Below the pieces are notes generated by a model. That model was not told where the DNA came from and searched no databases. It saw only the letters and a list, made by a program, of their open reading frames with translations. The position numbers and the translations under genes were made by a program. This document shows, in pieces, positions 43,298 through 56,262 of a DNA stretch of 64,000 bases. Origin of the DNA: Epiperipatus broadwayi (taxonomy: Eukaryota > Onychophora > Udeonychophora > Euonychophora > Peripatidae); contig JAQFVV010012395.1 of assembly GCA_028023455.1 (NCBI GenBank), forward strand, positions 372,001-436,000. Direction: 5' to 3'. The first letter of the stretch is position 1. Each line of letters starts with the position of its first letter.

Positions 43298-45660
43298 CTA
43301 AGTTTGTTGGTCTGGGGTTCAATGGCCAGATATCTAAAGATTGGTGATCTTTTACAGTATATAACCTGAAGATATACTTCAAAGGTTGCTTAAAACATTA
43401 ACATAAAATATAATGGATAGAATAATTCAAGTTGCTAAACTTATATTTGATGGTAAATATTTTTAAAAATGCAGTATTACTATTGGGAATTTTTATTATT
43501 ATCAGTTTTCTAATTATATTTCCAAAATGTTTAACATCTCTTTTTTACAGGCGTTATATCAAGTCTTTAAAAAGTACACATGCAATTTTCATGAGGCTCC
43601 CTTATAAAAGTTGCAATTTCCTAGCAGACCTTCTTAGATTAGACTTTCAATTGCAAAAAAAATTATTTAAGAGATCTGAATAATATAGCTAGGCAATTGA
43701 AACGGTTATAAAGCTATCGTGAAAAGCGTATAAGAAGTGTGTAATTTTTTTTAAAGATTTTACTGTAGCTTGGAATTCATTAGATTTTATGAAAGCTTTG
43801 AATTTGGGTCTCTGTTTTGTACAATTTCATTTTAAGAATACTTTTCTGATAAACTTTTGCAAAACATGAAATGATACTTCTTTTTTCATATTATGTGTTA
43901 TAGAAGTTTACTTGAAACTATAATATTACAAAAAATTATGCTTTTAAACTAGCCAGATATGAAATCATTTATTTTATTATTGAATATTAAATGACATTGC
44001 AAGAAGATAAGAAAGATTCATGTTATTTACAATATAGTCAGGGTAAAGGGAGCATTTGCAAGTAGTTTAATTTTAATGTGATTACATTTTCAAGTAATTT
44101 GTACATTTTTTAAATATTGTTGAAATAAGAAATACAATCATAAATTGCATTATTTATTATCTCTTTACTTTTGAGTTTAAGAAATTATTGATTCATTATT
44201 CTTCTATATCAATTTTTTTTAAAAAATATATTTAATATAGAAATATTTAAAAAAAAGTTCAATTTTTCATAATGAGTAGGTAGACAAGGATTTTAAAAGT
44301 GAATTATATATAGTGTATCAAAAACTTGTATATAGAATTGAAAAGTTTAATTTATAGCTAATAAAAATGTGATAATGATACATTATTATGTAACATTGTA
44401 TGAAATTTAAAAAAAATGTAAAATTGATAAAAATATGGCAGAATAATGTGATGAGTCCAAAAAAGGTTTTTTTTTTTAAAAAAAAAGTAGATTGATCAGA
44501 ATAAAGTCAAATTATCTAAATCATTATTTCTTTGCAAATGATATAGCAGCTTTTTCAAAATAAACAAATCAAATGGCTCCAATGTTTAAGGATTGAATGG
44601 AATAAAATCAAAATAATGTTTAATAGGTTATTTCACTTAGAGATCATTTTATGAGAGGAAATTAATCATTTCCTTCAGTAGCCAGTTAGCCCAAGTAGCA
44701 AAAAGAAACAATTGAGATAGTTTGAAATGAGTGAAGTATTTTAAGTTTTTAAAAGAATGTACCTATGTGTTAACAAAGATTATTTAATAAAGAGTTATAA
44801 AGATGAATTGTAAATATAATAAAAGAATTGTGTAGAATGTAATGAAGATAGATAGAGAAGTGAATTGAATAGGCATAAAATAAATTCATATGAAGTTAAT
44901 ATAGCAAAAGAAAATGCAAATAGAATGGATATGTAGAAAAGGGCAAGATTTTTGATAGATTGAAATAATTCTGGATTAAATAACATTAAGTAGAAATTAC
45001 CTAGGAAGAGTTAATCACATGAAAATAATTGATTAAAAAGTTATGACTAAATATTTGTGGAAAAGAATTATTCATTAAGGTGATTTTATAATTCAACTAT
45101 ACAATTGAAATTTTTTCCATATCTAATATAATGCTATATTTTTTACAAAAGGTGGGATGGAAAATATTGGAATATACCAGTGATGATTAACTACTTTGCT
45201 TTATTACATATTTTGTCACTGGGCTTTCTTAGAATTACAACCTTTTTAATAAATCACTTATATTTATTATTTTCTGTTTTATTTATTTATTTGGCATTTA
45301 TTCATCATTTGTTTATAATAACTGTTTTTTAATAAGCAAAGCAAGTTATTATATTCTTTCTTTGAAGGAATTCATGTAAATATTTTTAACAGGTTTCTGA
45401 CAAGTTAAAAAAGTATGTCATAAATTATTACTTCTTTCATTATATCTTAAATTATCAGAATTCTTTTATAATACTTTCAAAAAACTGTTATAAAGAGTTC
45501 ATTTTATTCTTTAATTGAATTGTTCTTTAACTAAAATATTTATTATTTGAGCATGTAATCCTGTATACATAATTTTAAAAGAAAAGTAATTATTTTCAAT
45601 TAATACAGTATCAATACTTTTTTAAAAATTAATTTTATTCAAACAATTATAGAATTAAAA
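43298..45660. other. A+T-rich spacer, nothing recognised
   Basis: No supported gene, RNA or bounded element. Confidence 0.5.
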
Positions 45661-45744
45661 TATATGGTACTTGGGGAAATACTGTCCTGCCACTGCTAGA
45701 GACATCATTTCTGCAAAAGTAGCAGAAATATGCAGAGTAGGGGG

Positions 45745-45940
45745 CCAAAAGCAGACGATGCAAGTTCCAGATGCTAGATGGCGCTGTTCGCCATACGTAC
45801 GCACAGGAACAGTATGCCAAGTAGCTGCCAGCACTACTGCCGCTTGGTGGCGCTGATAGCCATAGGTAAACCGATCCAGCTTACATCGTCTGCTAAACAG
45901 CAACTACTCAGCAATCTAGCCCACTAGGTGGTGCTGTTTC
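45745..45940 (+). promoter_or_regulatory. Cluster of three CTCF-core-like motifs
   Basis: TAGATGGCGCT (45775-45785), TTGGTGGCGCT (45844-45854) and CCACTAGGTGGTGC (45921-45934) all read in the same direction. Against the CTCF core YAGRKGGCRS the first is exact, the second has one mismatch and the third one. The first two lie inside an inverted pair AGCAGACGATG (45750-45760) / CATCGTCTGCT (45886-45896). The patch is much less A+T-rich than its surroundings. An insulator-like role is inferred from motif and clustering only. Confidence 0.4.
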
Positions 45941-47640
45941 TCCACGCTACGCACAGAAAAAATGGCACCGTTTAGAAGCGATATTTACAGTCGCTTGCTA
46001 GTTGGGTTTTATATGCACATTCTTAAAAAATACATAGCGTGTAATGTGAAGGTGTGATTAATATATTAACCAGAACTATTTAAATCTGCATTCAGACTTA
46101 ATACGGTTATGTTGAATTACACTCTTTGATAAATCTATGTATTTTTAAATTATTTTCTTTTAAAAATCAATCGATCTTTTTTTTTTTTGTCTAAAAATGT
46201 TTTTTTCTTTTTTTAAAAAAGGAATTTTTACGACTTCTTTTTTAATGCAATCTTTCAAAACTGCTAAAAATCGGTCTGGCAGTATTTCTTTTTGAACTTC
46301 GTTATTTTGTAAAACTTTTAAAATAATACAAATTACATTTCAAAATATATATATATATATTTGTATAGGATAGACCAAAAGTAGTGTAATGAGATGTTTA
46401 GGGGTTTAATAAGAAATAGATGTTAGATATGCCTTGCATCAACATTACATTTATGGAATCTGTTAATCAGTACTGTGTATCTGAATTAGGCTTGCACCAT
46501 ATAATTGAAAGATATTTTTGGTACATACTTCTATGATAATTATATATTAAAGCAATATCATTGGTTTAATGTATAAAAACTCCAGTTTGTCAATTTACCA
46601 TCTCCATGTAAAACATGAACCTAAATTTTGTGTTGCTGATTCTATTTTATCATTTTTTTCTCTTAATAGAAACCGCATAATGTTAGTTGAAATCTATAGT
46701 ATAACGATCGGAAAGAAAGTGAAGATTGAATCTAACCGCAAAATACGATATCTGCTCTACAGGGCGCCATCTAGGCATTTAAACCTAGAAAAATTTATAG
46801 AGTAGGCAGATACGTGCTGTTAAGATTCCACTTTATTTAAATATTCAGATCGTTAGCCCAAGTCACTAACTCAGAGGAGTAGCAGAGATAATAAAATATA
46901 AATTTTATATCTTAAATATAAAAGAATAAAAGCCACTGCCAGAAATTAACACATAAAAATATTTATTTACACACATATAAAATAACATTTAAATTTTGAG
47001 GAATAAATTCAACATTTTAGATTTTTCTATTAATCTTTAGTTTTACATTTAAGTAAATTACAACCATGAGTTTAATATTTATTTAGTGAATTGAGTATGA
47101 ATAGACTACATAGATCTGCATTTGAAAAGAAAATATTCTTCCCTGATTTGACCTTAGGCAACAAATTTCGCAATCAAACCGGCGCCAATCCATCTGATAC
47201 ATTTATGTATTCAATATAGCATGAAAATATGACAACACAAAATACTATATTATCAGGAATGTACATCTGAACAGCAAGTAGAATTAGAGAAGACATTGTC
47301 TCTCCACCAACATCTCCACCAACAGGAATGTCACATCTGTTGGTGAGTAGAACAATAAACATAAAACTCCATAGGAATGGACTGCGGTCCTTTGCCGTCT
47401 TACAAACCCATCCATAGGCAAACAGAAGGTGTGTGGCGTATATCTATAATCCTGCCCATAGCGGATCTCATACTACATCTACAATTACACAAATATATCC
47501 AATCCATTGAACCAATTCAACTACGAAATAAATAACCTAAGATTACCCTCCCTTAATATAACTTTACAAAACTATATAGCCATTCACGCCCGACTTAAAT
47601 TTAACATTTAATTACGTTCGCACAGATTATTTTTATACAA
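45941..47640. other. Mixed-composition spacer, nothing recognised
   Basis: Apart from the motif at 46762 there is no recognised gene. Around 47160-47460 composition is less A+T-rich, with CATCTCCACCAACAGGAATG and a local CAACA/TGTTG pairing, but no domain. Confidence 0.4.
46762..46773 (-). promoter_or_regulatory. CTCF-core-like motif, opposite orientation
   Basis: GGGCGCCATCTA reads TAGATGGCGCCC on the minus strand, again an exact YAGRKGGCRS core. It faces the three plus-strand motifs ~830 bp to the left, a convergent arrangement. Confidence 0.35.
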
Positions 47641-47653
47641 TTAGTTTTATAAT

Positions 47654-47880
47654 GTCGAGTATAGATCGGCTGCATAGATTTCACAGTCAAAAACATTCCA
47701 AATTAAACACAACCGATCAAAATACAAAGTCAATCGATAACGTCAATTGCTGAGGGAATACAGGAGACCCTTTGGTGTTCATCATAAGACACCACAGTGA
47801 TATCGTTGACTTATATATTCTAATCGACTGTGAAAACCACAACATAACTGCTAACGAATCTATGCAATGTCTATACCCAA
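47654..47880. repeat. ~230-bp imperfect foldback
   Basis: Left GAGTATAGATCGGCTGCATAG and AAAGTCAATCGATAAC are mirrored by right GATATCGTTGACTT and CTATGCAATGTCTATACCCAAC, with about 100-base arms and indels. The loop ends with its own small hairpin, GGTGT/ACACC at 47774-47793. No coding capacity. Confidence 0.5.
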
Positions 47881-50800
47881 CTTAAATGTAATGCATTTAA
47901 TAATTTCTACAATAAATATTATTACAAATAAAAATAATAAAAATGGAAATGATTTTAGCAAAACTTAACTATATAAATTTAAACAATCAATTATTAATAT
48001 GAAAATCAAATAAGAGTTCATTTTAAAATTTAAATTAGCTGAATCTTTAAAAAAAACAATGACGAAAGTTCTTAATTACTGTTTTTTTGTTGTTGTTAAT
48101 TTGTAAAGTTCATAGCTCACTGTAGAAGAGTCCAGGTTTCTGCTTTTAATTCCCGCGACGCCTCCATTGGAAGATAATGTTCTGGAGATGGCAATAGCTG
48201 GTTCAAGGTATCACAGTCTTTTCATTTTATTTTTTTTTTAAATAGAGAGTGTGGTATGTGCGTCCTACCACATCTCTCCAACACAAAACACTGGAACTCC
48301 CAAAAAAACTGTATTTCTCTTTTTATATTATCCACACGGATTCAATCAACAAAACGTCACTAATCCATCACTTTCGTTAGGGTCCGAGCCAAGGCTTGGT
48401 GCTTCCATTGGTCAAGCTAATTTCTCTTTATTTCCTTATCTATCTTTCATCAGATCATTTTAATTATACAAGAGCCCAAGGGCCAGTTTGGTTTTCGATA
48501 ATTCATAAACAATCATTTCCATTTACAGATTACATTAATTAATACCTGTTTTTATTTTTAAATCTTGTACTTTTTTATAAAAAAGTACGTTCAAATACTT
48601 ATTTGTTTTTTTTTAAAAAAAATATTTTTAAAGTTTGGCCTCTGTGTGAATGTATATACGTTTAACAAACATTTTAATTTTAGCATTTAGTTTTTTACTT
48701 TTATTTGCGAACTTTTAAGTTTTTATTTTAAATTAATGTAACGACATATTTATATATCGTTACAATATAAAATATTTGAAATGCCCCACAACTATATTTT
48801 CAGTTATACTCCCCCTTTAACTAAAGAATAGCCTGGATTTTTGCAGTCCATTGAATCCTTTTCAGTGGCTGTAAATATCCAAGCTATTAATTAAAAGGGA
48901 AAGAGTGGCTGGAACTATATAGCTATGGGTTATTTCCAACACTTTTCTGTTGTATACTTGATATTTATTGCCATTTCATTGTTGATTCCTTTACTTAAAA
49001 GGTGCTTATTGATTGCTAAGCATACTCCTGACTACTACAGTTCTCACAATGTATTTGTCTTTTTGCTATTTACATATCTTTATCATTGCAAAACTCATTT
49101 GACTTATTAACATAAAACCAATAAAATCTCACATAATCCTTGCTTAAACTATTATTTTTACTAAATCTATTTCTCCTACTTCACTTTTGACACTTAGTGC
49201 AAGTTTGAGTAGTTGTTAGATGCCACATGATTATGCTTAATTAAATATATCCTGGGTTATTCTTTCCTCATCTTTTAAATTAGTTTTCAGCTTATCACTT
49301 TCATAGATGAGTTTTAGCTGTATATCTACTGCACCTGGATTTTCCAGATCTAAAACACCTTTCCTCCTGAAGCCATCTTTTACTCTTTTTTTATTTATTT
49401 ATCAATCTATCAAACAGAAGTTTAAAAACATCTTAGCATATTGAATTGAAGCCAATTTGCTTACATAATTATGTAAATCTGTCACTAACATAATATCTGC
49501 ATAATTTAGTGTCCTCATGTTTTAATAATTGTAGACATCTATATTCCTTGGCCAGTTATTGAAATAAACCAACAAAAGCATTTTATAATCTCTGTTTACA
49601 CATTACTTTAAAGTAGCAAATTTATTTCCCCTGCTCTAGTTCTGTTTCTAGTGAGACCTATTAAAGACTCATACTGTTGGAAGAACTGTTATATCATTTT
49701 TATTTAAAATGCGAATGTATATATTTTATTAAATTCATAGTCACATTCCTTCATCATAACACAAAAATCTCAATATTATGTATCTTAGTTTACATATTAG
49801 TGAATATATGAAGTTAAAAAGAAGTTGTTTTGTGTTTATGTGGCTATTTTTGGAAATTGTTTATCCAAGAATATCCTTTTATTGTCTAAATTTTTATTTG
49901 GGACTCTAGTTTTATAGCAAATAAATAGATTTAAATAATGTCTGCCAGTAATGAATTGAATTGTTAATGATTGAAAAAAAGAAATTGCTATAAAGTTTAT
50001 TTTTGAGAGCAGCACACACACACAAGAATTGAAACAGCAAAATAATAAAATTAAAAAAAAAAACCCGACAGTGCATGTATACAGAACATGTGCTAGTAGT
50101 TAAAAAATATTAATTCAGCATTAATGAAAAACATTTCATTTTTTTTTTTTCAAATAAGAAGAGCTTTCCACTCTAGCATTATTTACTGTAAATTTTAAGT
50201 AATCAATGTTTACTGAATGATAATGCTTTTTTAATCTCAACTTCTAGACCAATTTTTGGATTTTCCTTTATTAGTGGGAGTTAGGATTCAACAAAACTGG
50301 AATTAATGCAATTATCACTCTGGTCAAACTTCTGACTCCTTTATTATCAATTTCATGTTTTTACTTTGATATTATAAAAGGAGATAAAAATTGTTTTCAG
50401 ATGCTTAGCTGCATTGGTTCCAGCTTTGAGTCCTAAATTCTTATTGATAAAAGTAGAAACCAGTCTGAAGATATGAAAATATATTAGGCCATCTGGTAAT
50501 TACTGATTATTTAAGCTTACAATAGATCTCTTATTTATATTAAACTATAATAAGTTAAAGAATCAAGTGATACATTGATAGTAACCTCTTTATATATATA
50601 TATTTAAATAATTAATAGTTTAAAATATTAATTTAATATGCAAATTAGTTTATTATTTGGCATTTAAAATTTTTTTTTTTTTGTGATTTGTCATAGTTTG
50701 TAAAAATGAAAAAGAGAATATTCTATCAAGGGGAAAAAGATATGAAAATATTTAAGGAATTTTGAACTGGTCAATAGATGACCAGTTTTGCAGATTATTC

Positions 50801-50980
50801 TGAATCTTTTGATACTGGGATAAAATAGCTTATAGAAAACCTCTACTGACAAAGAGACATGATAAAATGATTAAAACCAAACATTAAGGAATTTCAAGTC
50901 AAAGCTTTATTTTTCAAAAAAATGTTCTGATTTGTGATTAACTGAAGCATGTCTTCAAATTCATGATCACTTTTGAATTT
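47881..50980. other. A+T-rich spacer, possible LINE debris
   Basis: No firm feature. At about 49400-49560 the minus strand has a short LNYADIMLVTDL, resembling a damaged YADD active site, but without supporting flanks. Confidence 0.35.
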
Positions 50981-51179
50981 TAATATATAACATATAATAA
51001 CCACATTCCATTCTTTTGACACTTTGAAACAAAATATATTTATTTATTAATATTACAGTTTCGACTGTTCCTAGCAGTCTTCGTCAGATCTACAGTCGAA
51101 ACTGTAATATTAATAAATAAATATATTTTGCTTCAAAGTGTCAAAAGAGTGGAATGTGGTTATTATATGTTATATATTA
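50981..51179. mobile_element. Perfect-arm palindrome with hammerhead-like core, CTGACGA type
   Basis: Two 88-base arms (50981-51068 and 51092-51179) pair with very few mismatches (for example TTTGAAAC against GCTTCAAA) around a 23-base loop. Near-identity of the arms means recent formation or gene conversion. The core sits across the loop on the minus strand. No flanking target duplication was found. Confidence 0.65.
51057..51087 (-). ncRNA. Hammerhead ribozyme-like core
   Basis: Minus strand: CTGACGA (51087-51081), an unpaired A, helix II GACTG/CAGTC with a seven-base loop, GAAA (51062-51059), then CTGTA. The unpaired A after the first box is also present in the 9282 motif. Helix I is not convincing. 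Confidence 0.45.
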
Positions 51180-53642
51180 GAAAAGCAAAAATAAAGAAGG
51201 AAAGAGGAAGAGAAGTTATTGAAGAATTTTAATATAGTTATATATCATAAATAATTAGGAAACATCTTTTATGATGAATAGATTTGGTTTGAATAAAAGT
51301 GATCACAGAAAACAATGTAATGATAGCATTATCCAAGCTGTATTATGAAGCAAGCTATGTATAATTCTCAATTGTTTCAGAAATTATTATCTAAAAATAT
51401 TATATTTAATTTTCATTTTTATCAAGTAAATTAGTCAAAAAAATAATGAACTTGATCATGATATAACATTGTACAGGTAATACCATTAAATCCAAACTCT
51501 CTGGATCCAAAGCTTTTTCACTTTCAATTTTAGTGATGCAAATTATGTTATATCACTATACGTGACTTGAATTATATGCTATCAAAAAAAAAAAATTATA
51601 ATTAAACAAAACTGCAAATAAATGACCAAAAAAAAAAAATTATATATTTTGCAATACATAGCAGTAGACATTTTTCCATCTCTGAGTGTCATATGCAATT
51701 ATGTTTGGAAAAAGATTTGTAGATAAATTTTACAATATGCCAACAACTTTTTTATATTATCTGGAGCACTATGTGCGATCGTGTTCATTAATAAAATTTT
51801 GATTTATGTTGCAAGCACATACATTCTTTTTTTTTTGGGGTGTTGTTATCCTTTCTAAATTTGATGAGCACTATTTCACCAATAAAATATTTTTTCAAGT
51901 GCAATACTAAAAGTTTTATAAAATTTAAAAATATATTTAAAAGTTATTGATTTAAAAACATCAAAACAATTAGAATGATTATAGTTTCTTAATAATGAGA
52001 TTACTGTTATGTTTCTATAAGTGGAAAATATTATTGAAAAAAAAAATTGATCAGAGGATATTTAATTGTGATGAAAGTTAAAACACTTCACAATTTTTTT
52101 ATTTAAAAAATAAAAATACAGTGCAGTAAATTTTCTTTATTTTTATTTTTCAGTGAATGAATAAGTGAGCACATATTTAGTAAAATATGTGTAAATGTGT
52201 CCTCTCAATTTATTATTAACTATACATATAAAAAAATATATATGTGCTTGTTGAAAAGTTCTGTATACTTGTTCTTCAATAAAATTCTGTTGTAATAAAA
52301 AATTATCAACAAAATGTAAACTATTATACATGATGTATGATATACATGTGGGAGGCTTGAACAAAATATAGCAGATATCATTGCTCCACTGCAGCTCTTT
52401 TAACCTCACATTACAAACCTGTTTTTCAAAGCAATTTCTGCTGAAAATATAAATAAACATTTCTTTTCCCGAATTCTACTATTTTGCAAGGAACTGAAGA
52501 AAATAAATAGTAAAATGGAAATCTATTAAAGGTTATAGATAAGAACAATTTAATGATTATTCACTGAAATAACTACTGTAGATATTCAGGTTTCTTATTT
52601 TACATGTTTTTAAATAATTATGATTAGTTAATTGTATATCACCATAATTAAATCTCTTTGCTTGATGAAATGGAAGTTTACAAAATAAATTGCAGCATAT
52701 TGCTTAAGCTTAAAAAAGTATATACTTGTTTGCACAAAAAAAAAAATCACAGTGATTTTAAAATATTTTTGAAGGATGGGAAAAAATCAGAACTTACATT
52801 TAAAAATATTCAGTAATCATTTAAAAGTAAAGGTATACATTTAAATTTTTAAAATACCATGGTACAAATAAAAAGTTATTGAAAGTTTAAAAAAAAAAAG
52901 ATATCTTTCATTTGCTAAACAAATTTTGTTAGGAAAAATTTAACGAAATAAACTTTTATTTGGCTGAGATTACATTATAAAAAAATTTTTCAATATTGAG
53001 CAGGAGTCAAAACAAAAACCAATTACTTAATTTAAAACATTTAAAGAAAAGTGATTTATGATAATGTCTACAATGAAAAACAACAACATAAAAATGTGAA
53101 TATCCTGAAAAATAAAATATTGCTATATATTTAGATTATCAATCTTTGAAAATAATGTTAAAAATGAGGAATAGAAATTTTAAATGTGAAAAATGGGGAA
53201 CTAGTCTGTTTAATTTACTTTGTATGTTTAAACATATGCTTAACTTAATCTTTTGACTATTATTGTGAGTGCATACTTGTTTGTATTATGCAAAAAGTAA
53301 GTAATGTATGTTATCAGAAAAAATATCATTAAATGTAATAAAACTAAAAAAACTACTACATATTCAAAATAATTTAAAAAATAAGATTTTGATCATTGTA
53401 AAAACTATTTTTTATGTTTCTTCATAAATTGTAAATTTTATTAGATTAATTTTAAATTATATTTTTATCAACAGATTCATTACTTTCATTACAAAATTTC
53501 CAATAAAATATAACATGACTTGTGTAAAACAATTATTTTAAAATATTAATAACTAGAGACATTGATATTTTTAGTTTTTCCTAGAAAGTTACAAGTATAT
53601 TCACTTCTTGATATCTTTTATAATCAATGAAGACTTAACATA
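51180..53642. other. A+T-rich spacer, nothing recognised
   Basis: No supported gene, RNA or bounded element. Confidence 0.5.
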
Positions 53643-55186
53643 GTCTAGATCAGCGTTTCCCAACCTTTTTTGGCTCACGTACCACTTGGTAGTATATCAT
53701 GCTAAATTGTACCACTTCGTAAAAATGATTGTATTTTGTGAAATTTGTTATTGCGAGTGTGTTATTTTATTTGCATTATACATATTATAGGGTGACCATG
53801 TATTCACATCACATAATGAGACAAATTACATTGTAACATGGCTAAACGTTATGCTGGATTATAAACTCACTGAAATTATAAACTCACTGTAACATATATG
53901 TATGTGTTTGTTCAAAGTATCATCTTTATCTACTATTTTGTCATATTTCATTTACTAATAAATGGTTTTAATAAAAACACAAAATTATAAAAACCCAATT
54001 AATATATTTTTTTATCATAATCAAATGTTTTTATAAAATAAATTTAATGAGATCCTTGTGCTTGTTTCGAAGAACATAATTTTTTGAAATTTGGTTCAGA
54101 AGATGCAAGATATATCCTTAAGTCTACAGCTGCATTCAATCTGTTTCAATACTTTTTTTTTAAAAAAATATATGAAGAAAAAGCTCTTTCTACTAATTCC
54201 ATACTAGTAAATGGTAATAATAATTTAAGAGCTTTCTCAGAAAACTGTTCATATTCTTTAATGTTTAACCAAAATTAATTAGATTGTGTCGATAATTCTA
54301 TTAAATTTTCTTTCTCTTTTATTGATAATGATGTAGCTTTTTCTAACTTTTCTTCATAGAAGGGGTTTGAAATCCACTTATCATTTGTGTTTTCAGGTTT
54401 TGGAAAATATTCCATGAAAGACAATTTTAATCCTGTTAAATGTGCTATTATATTTTCTGTATATCTTGAGACAGACTAACCTTATTTTCAAACAAAAAAA
54501 TATGTAGAGTTTCGAATTTTTCCGGTTGATTGTTTTCAATACACTGTTTCCAAAAATCTAATTTCTTAATCATACTTTCAATTTTATCATTAACATTAAA
54601 GATCGTTATTGAGTTATTCTGAAGTGTCAAATTTAAGTTCATTTATTTGCAAAAAATATCAGATAAATATGCAAGCACCTGAAGCCAATCAAAATCATAC
54701 AATTTCGAAGAGAGATCAAAAGGATTGTCTTAAAAAAAAACCTGTGCTTCTTGTCTAAGTTCGAATAAGCAGGTTATATAGGGATCAATGAATTTTAATA
54801 AACAAAGACGATACAATCACAAACAATAACCTGTCACTTGTAAGCCATGCGGTGAAGTGAATGAGAGTGCAGCACTATCACAACAGTGGCGGCGACATCT
54901 CAAGTTACTGGTGGCTAACGGCTAAATTTAAAAGTGCACTTCAAAAAAAAAAAAAAAAAAAACGATATCAATTGCTGGATTTTCGATCATCGACTGTACA
55001 TATTAACAACTTTACTGTATAATATTATTCATTAAAATAATTTTTATGAATTATAGGAAAAAACGTTTCTATGATATTTTTATGATTTAATTTTTTTTAT
55101 TTTTTATGTCCGCCATTATTGATTATTTTTCGTGTACCACCAACCAACAACTCGCGTACCACAGGTTGGGAAACGCTGGTCTAGAT
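53643..55186. mobile_element. hAT transposon, 1528 bp, perfect 8-bp TSD
   Basis: CAGCGTTTCCCAACCT (53651) and AGGTTGGGAAACGCTG (to 55178) are inverted ends. GTCTAGAT flanks both sides (53643-53650 and 55179-55186), the 8-bp duplication of hAT. Just inside each end GTACCAC/GTGGTAC-type motifs recur (TCACGTACCAC, GCGTACCAC). It encodes a broken transposase on the minus strand. Near-identical ends and exact duplication suggest a relatively recent insertion, yet the transposase has several stops, so it probably moved in trans. Confidence 0.88.
54044..54790 (-). pseudogene. hAT transposase (ZBED5/SCAND3-like), broken
   Basis: Reading the minus strand from ~54790: LFELRQEAQVFF, then SSKLYDFDWLQVLAYLSDIF, LNLTLQNNSITIFNVNDKIE, KKLDFWKQCIENNQPEKFET, a YFPKPENTNDKWISNPF segment, and the C-terminal dimerisation block FSEKALKLLLPF...VERAFSSYIFLKKKY...NRLNAAVDLRIYLASSEPNF with stop TAA at 54046-54044. 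The order matches the C-terminal half of the hAT family known in vertebrates as ZBED5/SCAND3/FAM200. Stops occur after VFF, at IFCK*, after QKI, at ELST* and in KKKY*. The N-terminal BED finger half is missing. Confidence 0.75.
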
Positions 55187-56262
55187 GAATCAGTCAGTCT
55201 AAAATAATTTTCATTTAATAAATGATTCAAATACAATACATATGCAGAAAAACAGAAGAAAAAAAATAGATATAGGAAAAAATAACAATGCTATTTTTAT
55301 TATCCGTCTAGCATTGCTATTCATTTTGTGAGAAAAATTTAATTTCTAGATAGAATTCATCTAAAATATAAAATTAAGTAATGGCTACAAAATGATTGCT
55401 TACTAATAATTAAATGTTACTGTAACCATGTAGTAAAAAAATAAATATATACATAAAAATGCAGATCTAACTTACTAATTAAAACTATCCATAACTCATT
55501 CTCTTCTGATCACACTATCAGAAGCATCTATATAGGAAATGTTGGGTTGAGCTGGCACATTAGTCAACACTTCCCTGAAGAAGCCAAATAAGGTGGAATT
55601 TGAAGAACTATATTGCCTATTTCACTTTCAATTGATAAGCAATAAAGCAGCATCTCTTAGTACTTTTGCTATATTTCCAATCATTACTTGACTTAATCAA
55701 AAAAACTTTTATGACTTTTTTTTTAGGCAGACAACACATTTCATTCTTTAATGTAAATATACTTATTTTTTATATTATTATTTGTTTTTTTGTTTTTTTT
55801 TTATAAACTTGTTTTTTTTAGATGTAACTAATATCGGGTGGAAATTTCAATGGTTTTTTTTTTTATTATAATAAATGTTATTTTGATAAAGATAAGTGAC
55901 ATTACAAGTTTAAAAAAAATATAACAAATATAATAAGCGAAATTATACCTACCTAAATTCATCCATCAGTTAATTGTAATCATTTTTTACATTAATAAAC
56001 ATCCTTGCTTTCAATAAAAATAAAAAATATGTATAAAAATCCATATAAAAAATTACTTATAAGTTGGCAGGCCATGCTTTTTTTGCTAAAAACTACAGGA
56101 AATTATCTTCAAGTTGACATAAAATATATGTATAGTATACAATGTTTTTTTCCCATTCCACATTGAAATGCTATATGGGAAAAAGTTTAAATAGGAAAAA
56201 TAAGATAATTCATTGCAATTAGGCCTATTATTTTTTAAATATTTACTGAACTTTTTAAATAT
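55187..56262. other. A+T-rich spacer with one weak hammerhead-like motif
   Basis: At 55575-55600, CTGAAGA-A-GCC-loop-GGT-G-GAAT has the motif order with GAAA changed to GAAT and only a 3-bp helix II. This is weak. Nothing else recognised. Confidence 0.3.

Noticed and set aside
45671-45903. Overlapping open frames on both strands in the CTCF-like patch
   Set aside because: Frames open on both strands over the same bases reflect local G+C, not coding; no domain.
49400-49560. LNYADIMLVTDL on the minus strand, like a reverse transcriptase active site
   Set aside because: One aspartate is missing and neighbouring RT motifs are not in order; too short to call.
55575-55600. CTGAAGA...GAAT hammerhead-like motif
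   Set aside because: GAAA is changed to GAAT, helix II is three pairs and helix I is absent; mentioned only within the spacer entry.
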